From the NCBI GenBank assembly GCA_003952965.2, contig CM025851.1:30218664-30282663 (forward strand): 64,000 nt of DNA. Reading direction: 5' to 3'. This document shows, in pieces, positions 31,707 through 42,198 of the stretch (positions are counted from its first letter, which is position 1; every line of letters starts with the position of its first letter). This DNA comes from Morella rubra (Eukaryota > Streptophyta > Magnoliopsida > Fagales > Myricaceae). The notes under the pieces are model-generated. The model was not told the DNA's origin, did no database searches, and saw only the letters and a list, made by a program, of their open reading frames with translations. Both the position numbers and the translations under genes were made by a program.

Positions 31707-34700
31707 TTAAGGCCGCCACAGCTTCTTTTGTGCGCATAGGATACCCTCCTTATCCTGAGCATAGGTCATCCGGATCTCCCAATGCAAGCTTCGCAATATT
31801 CCCTCCAATGGGTCCAATATCTCAACCTTATCACGTATAATAACCCAACCTCCAGACCGCAGAATACGATCCATCTCTACAACAATAGATACGGGCTGCT
31901 TGCACCTGAAATATAGCAAGTGTGATGGCTACCGTCTATGGCAACTCAACTAAATGATTCATGCAGCATAATACGGACGTTGAACTCCAAAGTTCAGAGA
32001 CATCATCAAACACTAGCTACGATAGGTACGGAATGGAGTGCTATGAGGCGCTTAAGGAAACAATCTATAATGACAGCAAAAGCAGCAAAAAGACGTGGTT
32101 GCAATAGCCTCATGACATCCAAAGAACCCAAAAAACAAGACTATCATGTGACAGACGAACACACTTTAAGGTGAAATACAAGCTATTGCAACAGATTTCA
32201 AGCCATTCAACCAATAATGACAAGTACGACTAATTTTTCAGATAATGCACAAGCATTTCTCAAAAATAAATGCTGAAACTATATACTTGTTACACAGTAT
32301 TGCAAAATCAGCAAATAAAACTTTCATTAGGTTATAGATGCAATGCGATCATTGTAAATCACGAGTCAAATGCTGTCCTCAAGGAACGAATCCAGTCTAA
32401 AAGATCTGCCAGTCTAGATTATTTTGCTAGTGTGCATCTTTGCATTTATTTGAATCCTTTGTAACCAATTAAATTTGATTTATGTTTCCTATTGTCTTCC
32501 CTCCAAACTCCATCAATATATGAACCAGATCCAAGTGCGGTATCCAAGATCAAGGTATGTCCACTTTAAAGTAACATAGACTCCCTGCTCTGGCAATTTT
32601 CAGGGAAGAAAAACGATCCTATGTAAGCTGGATAATGTTGAATGTATTTTCCCTTTGCTTAATTTGCAAAACCTGTATTCATGACAAACCACTGAAAATC
32701 TAACTGTATCTAGCAAAATTAGTCACAGGAGTAACAAAACTGAAATAAAGAGTTATTGTTAACCTGTTCTTCAGCCGTGAGAAGAGATGATCAGCATGCA
32801 AAAGATCATACGTTCTAGGGTAAGTACCAAAAGACTCGCACCAATCATGGTAGATGCCAAGAAGCCCACGTTCAAAAATGAAAGGAAGTGTGTCTGGTGC
32901 ATGGACAGGGACTACATTCATTACCCAAACCTTCCGTTGAGAGAGAGCTGCAGCAAATCTGCATATTTTCAAATCAACATCATTACCGTATGTCCTGACT
33001 TACTTTTATGGGGGCAGGTGATCAAGAAAAAGCCATGGAACCGGGGGTCTAATCAAAGGGAAAATGCACAAATTTCATACAGCTGGGTCTTTGATACTAA
33101 AGCTTTTTCATACCAAAACCAGCTGTACAACAAAGAGAATTAACAATTCAGTTCTTTTGGTTGCATACCCTCCATAGATGGCTTTCATGTCTAGCACATT
33201 CCGAATAGTTGACCAGTCAATACCAAACCCAGTGAGATAGGAATTGTCAACAATAGCTTTCCAGTGGTTGGTATCAGCAATCAATTTTTCTTTATCATTC
33301 AACCAGTCAGGAGAAGTTTGAAGTCTCTTGGGCCATTCCTCAGGCCACTCAGTCCCATGTTCTTCAATTGCGGATGGAATGGTGTGCAAGCAAGTCTTTA
33401 TAGGAACATACCTGTTCAGAAAGAATGTTGCAGCGATATAAGTAAAGGGTCAAATTGCTAAGACAAAGAAAAAAGAAGCAAAATGAATTAAAAAGAGGTC
33501 AGAAAAGAAAAATGGAACAAGAGAAAAAGAAAAGAAAAGAAAAAAAGATAGGTTACCATAGCTAGTAATTACTGTCGTACATAATTATTAGGGAAATTTA
33601 AAAATCACTGCCTAGATTTCTAGAATTAACAAATCACTGCTTGTGTTTAGGTCACTATGAAAATTACTCCCTTCATCGCATTTCTATTCAGTTTTCTAAC
33701 AAAATTGATAATGCCATGGCATATCACATATGCATCTTAAAAATAAATAAAATATTTTTTATTTAATTTATGGTTTTTGTGTATTATAAATTTTATTTAT
33801 TTTTAAGATATGTGATATGCCACATCATCAATTTTGTTAGAAAACTGGACGGAAATGTGATAGAGGGAGTAATTTTCAAAGTGACATAAAACTCAAGTTG
33901 TGATTTGCCCAAGGTTGGAGGTCATTGAGCATTGCTATTGCATTGATGGTCCTCGAAGAAGAAGCTCAAACTGATCAGCCCCACTGAGAACTTCACGAAG
34001 GACTTAAGACTCTGACCTAGGTGAAACTATCATAGTAACAGTCACTTTGGCCATGTGATGCACAGTGCATGCATTGTTGTTCAAATCAGAACAATGATTC
34101 ACTATTTATATTCTAAAACGGAAAAGTAGATTTCCTCACTGGTAATTTATGTCACTTTATCCAGACAGTTCAAATTAACAGCACCAAACTGGAACATGAA
34201 TTTAGTAATGCAAGCTTATATAGGCCTACCAGGCTGCATCTGGATTTTCGTTTTCCTTGCATAGAGGTGGATTTTTCTTCCTTCTCAACTCGTATAAATC
34301 ATTTGAGTCAGGCTTCTGATAGATTTTAAAACCAACTTCACTGACTTCGTCAGTTTTATAAGCCAGAATATTCCAATAGATTGAAGCTGTTAATCTGGTC
34401 ATGGCTGGAAAGAGAGGAAGTGTCATTAAAACATTGCAAGGGTAGAAGAAGATAGATAATGCAGAACCCAAATAAATCTAACCAGTTCTTCTGCACATGT
34501 GGCAAGAACAAACTGCATTACACATTGGTAGATATTGATGTGGCATTTCTTCCGCAAGCTGACCCCAAAACAACATGATACGACTTCCAAGAAGTTCACT
34601 ACCCTACATCCCCCTTAACAAGTTAAAACAAAGTGATCACCTAACCCAGTGTAAAAACACGTGTATGCATCTGGCTCCTTCTATCAAGTGCATGGCTCGT

Positions 34701-37219
34701 GAATCATACCGCCTTTAGCAGAAGGTGACTAGGATTTAAAACCTATGGGATCGCCACAAGTAAGGTAGGGTAATAAAGAAGCAGAAGAATCAGAGCTATG
34801 TGCAGCCTCAGTTGACAGTATCATATGAGATGGCTGGTCCTGGGTTCAACTCCATGTATGTAGGGTAATATATAAATGTGAAAGGAAGGACAGAGTCTTC
34901 GGAGTTTATAAATTTTGAATCCATCACAATAATGCACCCCAAGTCTTAATTTTAGCATTCAACTAATACTCTCAAATGGGTCATAGCCTAAGAAGAGAAT
35001 AAATTATAAATGCGATATACATGGCAATTAACTTTTCAGCAGAGACCCATGTTCTAAGCAGAAAAGGAAATGATCATAGAGAAAACAGCTTTAAGTGACG
35101 AAACCACTCTTAGATCAACCTTCTTCTGCTTCAATGCTATCACGTGTAGTTGACAAAATAAAGTATCCACCAGGTCTTAAAATCCGATTCATCTCCAGAA
35201 GAAGCTTACCCCCTGGAGGTGAAAAAAAAATTTGCTATTAATATGACAAAGAAATGAAAGTTAATAGGAAAAGAAGGAAATAATGGAAGACATAACTAGG
35301 AAAGAGAGAAAAAGTAAGAAAAGAGGAACCATTGGAATGCCAAGCCAAGCCACACCCGCCACAATGAACAGTGTCAACTACAGCACTAGGAAATGGAAGC
35401 CTTCTAGTTGCAAAAGGGCTAACAACTGCAGGAAAACCACGCTCAAGGGCAACCTGAGCTAGGTCCACTAGATCATCCTTTAAGCCTAGCGACAGTGTTA
35501 GTACCTCCTTATCAAGAAGAGAAGCCGAAAAGCTTGAATCTGTACATCCAACATCCAGTACCACACGGACATTCTTTCCCCATTCAATGTCAGGCACCAT
35601 CTATCAAATCCGACAAAATTTCAAAGGGCAAAATATGCTAAGGATGATGTAAAGGTTTTAATATGTATTTATAAAGAGCAGAGAAGACAGCAAATGTTTC
35701 TTATTTTGGCATTACAGTTGGAAAATACTGGAGTTTTTATCAACAAAACCTTGTTAGCACAATGTTATATCTACGTAGCGCTGTCATAGTCATATATTGT
35801 GTTAAGATAAATCTCATCTGGGAAAACTTCCACTATTATAGCCTTTCCCAAATGACCTAGGCACCCAAAATTGGTTTGAGCAACATGTTGCAGTTATCAA
35901 ATAAATTGGGTGTTGGAATCTGTGGATGGGATGCTGGAGGTAGGCTTGGACATGGCAGTGTCATAAAAGTGGCAATCGTAAAAAGTGTGGTAGCTGTAGT
36001 GTTAAGATGGGTCATAAGTTTTTATAAATCAACAACAAATCGTTACTATACTCGAGCATTAATCCAAAACAAAAAGGCCCTTGCAACAGGAAAAACTTAC
36101 ATCTTCAATAGATTCCAGGTAGTGAACAACTCCACCCTTGAACTCAGACTGGTCTTGAGGAAACGTAAGATATTTTCCAGACTCAACCACCCAACTATGT
36201 TTCTTAACAAATGCAGCCAGTTTTGGGTGTGCCACATTTTTATGCATTATCTGCACTAACAACAGAAGAACATTACAATGAGAAAATATCAAGCAAACCC
36301 TGACCTCTGAATAAAGTGAAAGTCAAATACAATGACAGATTAATCCACTTCATTTGTGATATACCTTCAGTTTGCTCTCTGGCCAGTGCACTGGCGATTC
36401 ATAACCATCATGGGGTAGAGGAACAAGACACATTACAGGTGTTCTTGGGCAACTCCTCTCCCTATGCCGATAGCTCTGTAGCCTGCCACCTTCAATATCA
36501 ATACATGGAATGTAATTGTGCTTGCTTCTTGTGCTACATAATTTCCAAGTGTGATGTGCTTTAGGATCAAACAATGGACCTTTTATCTTTTTCTTCCTTC
36601 CCGTCTTCCTTGACTCACCACTCCCATCTTCCAACATGTCCTCTGATTCCTGATCCTCTGGTTCAATTAAATCACTTTCTCCCTCTTTGTCCTCATTTTC
36701 TTCAGCCTCGCCAACCAACCCTTCTTCCTTACCACCTACCTCTTCCTCTTGCTCTTCCTTTTCTGTTTTTAAATCCTCACCCTCGGAGTCCTCTGACCCC
36801 TTATTCTCTTTAGCTACTCCTTTTGTAGGTTTCACTTTTCTCTCATTAGCTACTTCTTTCTCATCCTTTTTCTCAGACTTATGCTCCTCAACAGTCGAAT
36901 CCACAGATCCATTAACCTTTTTGTCATCCTTCTTATCCAAATCAGACTCAACTTTCGACTTCTTATCTTCTTTGGTCAATCCATGCTTTACCACTTCCTT
37001 CTTGTTGGACTGAGTCCCAGAAGTGCTGGCTCTTGTGTTTTTAGCAACGGGTTCAGCAATGTCGTCGAAACTTTCCCTTTGAGTGACCACAGAAGAGGAA
37101 GAAGAAGAAAACATAGACCACATAAAGATAAAACAGAGACCCAAGATTGCCACAGCAGTCACCTTTACACAGAACCCGTGTGGGCGTTTTGCTTGGCGAC
37201 CCAACCGTGCTATTGTCAT
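31707..37219 (-). CDS. PMT28: Probable methyltransferase PMT28-like (Golgi, pectin-type)
   Basis: Eight exons join in frame to 726 aa: 37219-36365, 36250-36101, 35600-35330, 35212-35120, 34404-34230, 33411-33169, 32958-32764 and 31905-31707. The N-terminal [13 protein letters not shown] and one transmembrane anchor (about residues 18-40) give type II Golgi topology. A Lys/Glu/Asp-rich stem spans about 60-235. The catalytic part starts near [17 protein letters not shown], with the SAM-binding VVLDVGC at 348-354 and LPFPS, then [10 protein letters not shown] in the next exon. The second half contains [39 protein letters not shown] and a terminal WRP. The family (QUA2/PMT) is linked to homogalacturonan methylation in the cell wall; the exact substrate of this member is inference. 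Length and stem style fit PMT28 best; PMT24-27 are alternatives. The exon 3 donor is a weak GTTCCT. A MITE lies in intron 5. Confidence 0.88.
33593..33912. mobile_element. Foldback MITE in a PMT28-like intron
   Basis: A near-palindrome: TTTTCTAACAAAATTGAT, then TGGCATATCACATATGC and CTTAAAAATAAATAAA on the left match the reverse complement on the right, and the pairing continues outward through GAAAATTACTCCCT to near ACAAATCAC. Arms are at least 140 bp each around an AT-rich centre near 33770. It lies between exons 5 and 6 on the sense-neutral intron. Target duplication was not settled. Confidence 0.7.
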
Positions 37220-38065
37220 CTCTCTCTAAATCCTCAACAGATACTACTTACCAGGAAGTAAATCGGACAAGGAAATCCACACTCCAACGTTAAAATCCTA
37301 CCACTACCTGAAAAGAGAGGCGATTTTCGAATATACGTTTCCAAAAGAAAGACTATGAGGAACGAACTCTCAAGAATCATAAATAAGAGATAAATTTCAC
37401 TTGGATTTTCCACTAGATGAAGAAAAACTGAGAACTCAAATGGACTATCCTCGCATCAACAAGAAAGAAACTTTCCAAAATGAAAAAAGCCACGAAAAGA
37501 TGTGTCTGCCATTTATAAATATTAAAGATTAGTAGGATTCGATCACCTGGGTCAGTTAGCGACGAGGAATCAAAAAGCCACAGCAAGGGAAATAAGTTCT
37601 GCTTGGGATTCAACCACAGCAAGAGTAACTGAGAGCTCCCATTATCCGCATCAAAGAAAAGAAACTGCCCTCAAGATTTCCTGAGAACTTGCGAGTAGAT
37701 TATAGAACTACCCCAGTTTGGTAGGCGGTTATGATGAGCTTCACCTGGATTTTCCTTCCAGTAACGTCACCTACCAAATTCAGCCTTCAAAGGATTGGAG
37801 AAATTGCTTTTTTATGACGGGCGAATGAAAAAGATTGGAGAATATAACATGGGACCAAAGAGTGATTGAATTCGTAAGTCACAAGTCACAATGCAATAAT
37901 ACGAACTTCACACTTGAAAACCAAAACTAAAAAAGTTTGGTACTGGAAAGAGCCAAAGAGGCTGAGGAAGAGGAACTGTTTATATCACATTGTCCGAACA
38001 GAGGCACTGTCACCTCGGAGCATCGGTCGTGTGAGTAGAGAGCGAAATCCACGGGAACGAACACC
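37220..38065. other. PMT28-like promoter and 5' leader region
   Basis: About 850 bp upstream of the PMT28-like start codon. It likely holds the promoter and untranslated leader. I see no reliable TATA assignment and no other gene. Confidence 0.4.
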
Positions 38066-38075
38066 GGCAAATGTT

Positions 38076-38199
38076 ACCACCGAGCGTTAGCTTAAATGGT
38101 ACCTCCTTCCCCTTAGGGAGGGTAAAATCCGGGGTCGAATCCCCCTTCCCGCAGGCTCTGCCTGCTGTCCACTGTGACTTAAAAAAAAAAAAAAAAATT
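38076..38199 (+). mobile_element. tRNA-derived SINE with target-site duplication
   Basis: The element has an internal RNA polymerase III promoter: box A-like TAGCTTAAATGG (38088-38099) and box B-like GGGTCGAATCC (38132-38142). It ends in a 17-base A-run. The 10-bp flank GGCAAATGTT occurs exactly at 38066-38075 and 38200-38209, a textbook target duplication. At about 124 bp it is a short SINE that depends on LINE machinery. Confidence 0.85.
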
Positions 38200-38546
38200 G
38201 GCAAATGTTTCGTGACGTGTCTGTCTTTAATCTATGAGCATAGGTCTCGAACTAGTAGAATAACATAATTATTCTCTGCATTCTAAAATGCTAATTTTTT
38301 TTAAACTGAAATATGAAAAAAAAATAGTTGTAATTTTACAACTTACTCTAAAAGGTTAGAAGTTTATCAGAAAGGCCACCGTTTGAAAAATAGTAGGCCG
38401 GAGGATCATCCTTCATAAGTGACTCATGCGACCACGTGACTTGTCCCAACACAGAGACCTCGACGGCTCTTAATTGGGTGCAACCGCCAACCGTGCAGGT
38501 CCATTTGGTTTTTCGCTCGCTCAGTTTTCATTTTTCTTTTTTATAA

Positions 38547-40688
38547 GGGATAAATACAAAATTGGTCCTTGTACTTTACGCGAAAATCGATTTGGTCTCC
38601 GTGATATGAAAAGAATAAATTTAGTCCTTATGATATCAGCTCTGTTTGCCGTTAGTCCCTCATCGTCATTCTGTTAGCTCATTTGACGAAAAGGACTTCA
38701 CATCAGCCTTTAGCGCCATTTAATCTCTCCATATCAGCTCAACTCCCTAGGCACTCAAGTCCACATAAACGAACCCTATCCCACAAGTCTCTCACTTCTG
38801 CACAAGATCTACCTCAAATTTCTCAGTTCATTCTTCGCAGAACCTTCCGCAAGATCTACTTCAAAGTTCTCTCATTTTCTCTAAACGCTTGCTCTAACCT
38901 TAATTTGTTTGCACTCTCTAGTAGTCACTCTTCTCATCCGCAAGATCTACCTCAAAATTCCTCTCATTTCCTTTTTGAATTTCCTCCATTTGCAACTTAT
39001 GCCATGCCGTGAAGCACTGGAGCTGCACTGCCTTTGTGAACAATCTTGGTCTGTAACAAGTCCTAGCAAAAGTTAGACACAGAAGAAGCAGAGCGCCGTC
39101 GCTTTTCGTCATCTTCCATCAGACGTGTAGATGGAGTTCCTAAAGATATGGTGCAATCCACAGAAGTCGAAGATGATGTGAAGGAATACATTTTCGATTC
39201 TTCATAGAGCCGTGGTTGGACATAGAGAATAGCATAGAGTGCTTTGGGTGTGAAACAGTCCACGCGTACACGGCCCCACCATATTCCAGTGGGAGCTGCT
39301 GCAACGATGCATCATTGTTTTTTCTTTCTTCTACTTCACTATATCTGTTAATCTCAATGGGTATCCTCTCAAAATCTAGAACTATATAAAGAAAGATCAG
39401 ATGAGTTTCTTCGAACTCAAGCAAAGGGATAGTAAGAGATGGAGAAAGGTGGTTTGGGCAGCTGTGGAAATCAGAATGGGGGGATACAAAGTTTATAGTT
39501 GAAGGGGTTTGAGCAGCGAGTATGAACCAAGCAGTATAAAGATCAAAGCGAGTTGCAATCAGAAAGTGTTTGAGAAAAGCGAAAGCTGAGTCATATGAGA
39601 GGGGCTGATAAGTGAGGAAGCGGTGTTTTTTTTTCGGTAACACTTTAAATAGGATTCAATCATTCGACTGTCTATGTCCTTACAGTAGCCAATCATGAGG
39701 GAAGCAAGCAAGCCTGTCCAAGAACTGAAAGGGAAGTTACAGCTTATGAACATATTGATAAAAGGCATGTTACTTCAAAACTTCTCTACAGTTATACCAT
39801 ATCTGCTCCTCGTTTTGCTCATCCCAGCTATGAAATGTAGCTTCGATCCATCATATGAGATACAGGTTACTTTTACCCATATAATCACCTTTGTTTTCAT
39901 CCCCTCTATGTCAACTAGCTTCCCTTTCTCCAGGTACCCAGTAACAATGGTGAAAAAGAGCAAGACAGATGAGTCCCTGTAGCCCACTTCACAAACTGTC
40001 GGTATGTAGACTGTAAGCTTTTGTGTCTCTTCGTTGAACTCATAGTACGCAATATATAGCATCACGAGGAGAAAATCCCTAGTGCCATGTCATACTCTTT
40101 TAGCAGCTCTGTCAATGGCTTTTGCATTTTTCCTTTGAGCTTATTAACCAACCATTTGGCTTCACCTTCAATACTGGTTGATAATGAGTTGGTATCATCG
40201 CTGACGGAGTCGATCTCCTTGTTAGCCTTCTTGCTGAACGAATACGAGCCAACCTGGTTCAATACCTGATCCATACCGTTGATTGAGCCAGAGGAATGCT
40301 GATCTCTCTCCCTCTGTATCCAAAAAGATGTAAGAGAGATCCTTATCAGGAAGGAAATTTCTACAGAGAGAGAGAGAGTTTGAGGTTGTTCCGTTCTTCT
40401 CTAGGAAGGGGTGTTGTCTGGTAGCCTTATAAGCTAGTAATAAAATGGAGAAATAACAGTTAGCACCTGCAGTCAATTTCACGTGTCAATTATTTGAGTT
40501 GACCTGGAGAGATTAAACAGGGTTGAGGGCTGATGTGGATTAATGCTGTCAAATGAGCTAACGGAATGACAAGGAGGGACTGACAGCAACTGGAGTTGAT
40601 ATCATGGGGAGTAAATTTATGATTTTCATATCATGGGAACCAAATCAATTTTTGCGTAAAGCGTAGGGACTAATTTTACATTTATCTC
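38547..40688. mobile_element. Pack-MULE carrying a DUF538 gene copy
   Basis: Begins GGGATAAATACAAAATTGGTCC and ends with the inverted form, TACATTTATCTC at the right edge. TIRs extend about 145 bp (38547-38695 and 40545-40688) through CGTTAGCTCATTTGAC. A perfect 9-bp duplication TTTTTATAA flanks it at 38538-38546 and 40689-40697. The TIRs differ in sequence from the 1179-2709 family. The cargo is a DUF538 pseudogene on the minus strand plus about 1 kb of unassigned sequence, including three degenerate CGCAAGATCTAC repeats (about 38806, 38850 and 38938). No transposase. Confidence 0.8.
39775..40274 (-). pseudogene. Captured At5g01610-like (DUF538) gene copy, frameshifted
   Basis: On the minus strand ATG 40274 opens MDQVLNQVGSYSFSKKANKE, then SIEGEAKWLVNKLKGKMQKP and LLKEYD, and reaches a stop at 40062. 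The next part, shifted by one base, continues YEFNEETQKLTVYIP, VCEVGYRDSSVLLF, TGYLEKGKLVDIEGMKTKV and WVKVTCIS..GSKLHF to a TGA at 39775. This is the DUF538 fold of the At5g01610 family (about 170 aa, function uncertain, a BPI-like small protein). The break near GIF (40062-40090) and a shortened C-terminus make it non-coding. The transcript leader (CTCTCTCTGTAGAAATTTCC) was captured too. Confidence 0.75.
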
Positions 40689-40810
40689 TTTTTATAATTC
40701 TCTCACTCGGTTTGTTTTTTCTTATCCATTTTTATTATATTAATAAACTTGGTAGAGTAACTTAGTCAGCCTTGTTTAAATGGGCCAAAACAGTTCTCCC
40801 CAAAAGAAAA

Positions 40811-41339
40811 TAAAATTACTAAATTATAATTTTTCATCTCATACTATCACTCGATTTTCAAATACTTCACATACTTTAACTCGTTAAAATACGCATCTTA
40901 AAATATGTTTCTCATTACAATTCTATCCCTAACTTGCTGGAGTCCTTATGTCAAATAATTTTTGTCTTATAGGAACCGAACATGATATTTTTCTTATGTG
41001 AAAAGACAAATTTGTTCACATTAATTTTAAAGTTTTTTGTTTAATAATAATAATAAAATCAGCTAGCTACATATTGTTTTTTTGGTATACAAATCATGAG
41101 AAGCACAATAGAAGGTTAGGAAGGACTTAGATGGATCAAAATTTGTATAATCATGTAAAGAGAAAGGTCATATTTTGTTTATGTGAGACAAAAATTGTTC
41201 AACACAACGGTTTCAACGGATTAGAGAATGAAGTCGTAATGAGAATTATACATTGAGGGGGTGAGTTGTAACAAGTTAAAATTTTGTGAAAGTATTTAAG
41301 AATCGAGTGGTAGTTTGAAAGAGTAAATTGTAGTTTACC
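40811..41339. mobile_element. Mutator-like MITE, same family as the 757-2774 element
   Basis: Inverted arms of about 200 bp: the left has CATACTATCACTCGATTTT and CTTTAACTCGTTAAAA, the right ends with the reverse complement near AATCGAGTGGTAGTTTGA. The interior (CATATTGTTTTTTTGGT, GAGAAGCACAATAGAAGG) matches 995-1030 of the first element. It is uninterrupted and about 530 bp. Right end is near 41339 (GTTTACC); the left end is uncertain by about 10 bp, so no target duplication is claimed. Confidence 0.6.
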
Positions 41340-42198
41340 TTAAAAAAAGAAAAGAAAAAAAGTTAACTTGGTAGAGTTGTTTAATCAAGCTTGTCAACCT
41401 CTTCCTATGCTTCTTGTAGGGGAAGATCATCTGCATCAGTTAAACAATAATTGAACTGTCCCAGTCAAGCTTGTAGGTCATTTAAAGGATCACAAAAAGT
41501 TGACTTGAGAGCCATAGAATAGTACACGGAAGTGATGTACTCTCAACCCTCCACCCCCTTCAAATTTTAGAAGTGCTAAACGCACACCCTTTCGATACCT
41601 TTGGCACATCAAACACAAGATTCACTCAAATATTCAGGACTTACACCGTATCCCTCATGTATTCACAACAGAGTTCTCATTGTCTTCGAATCTATGCTTG
41701 TAAGACTACATCTCTCTCTCTCTCTCTGCCCCTGTGAATGTGTGCACCCGGGAATATACCATCCAACTATTACCTCATTCTTGGGAGTCAGAAATTGTTA
41801 AATGTTTCCCCTTCTTGTGGATTGCGTAGCAATGAATTGGAATGTATAATCGAATAGATTTAACTTGTACCTTCAGAAAGCCACATACAAAAAGCCACCA
41901 TCAGCTTAAGCAGACATCTAACTGGCACATTACAGCACATCAAAGAGAGCATCTCTTCTTATATAGTTACAGCACAACTCCAGGCAGTCTGTATAAATTT
42001 CAAGTCAGGTTAGCCATTGTTCTTGCCAAGTTACTAATTTTTAGCTTTTGTGATTCTCACTGAATCCAAGAGTAATGATCGTTTATGAACCAATCCCTTA
42101 ATTGCTCTGCTTAAGAAACTTGATCCGTTGCGGAGGATGAGAATGTCATTAGTTGTGTTGGCAATGGTGTGGTACCTGATGATACTGAGGAAGAAGAG
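41340..42198. other. 3' flank of the CBS-DUF21 gene
   Basis: Intergenic and probable 3' untranslated region. A (CT)n run lies near 41713. No gene. Confidence 0.4.

Noticed and set aside
34790..34880. A third SINE with box B-like GGGTTCAACTCC
   Set aside because: Box A is weak, and neither an A- or T-tail nor a target duplication could be found.
36574..37013. Plus-strand Ser/Pro/Leu-rich frames opposite the PMT28-like first exon
   Set aside because: They are the antisense of the acidic Lys/Glu stem of the methyltransferase, not genes.
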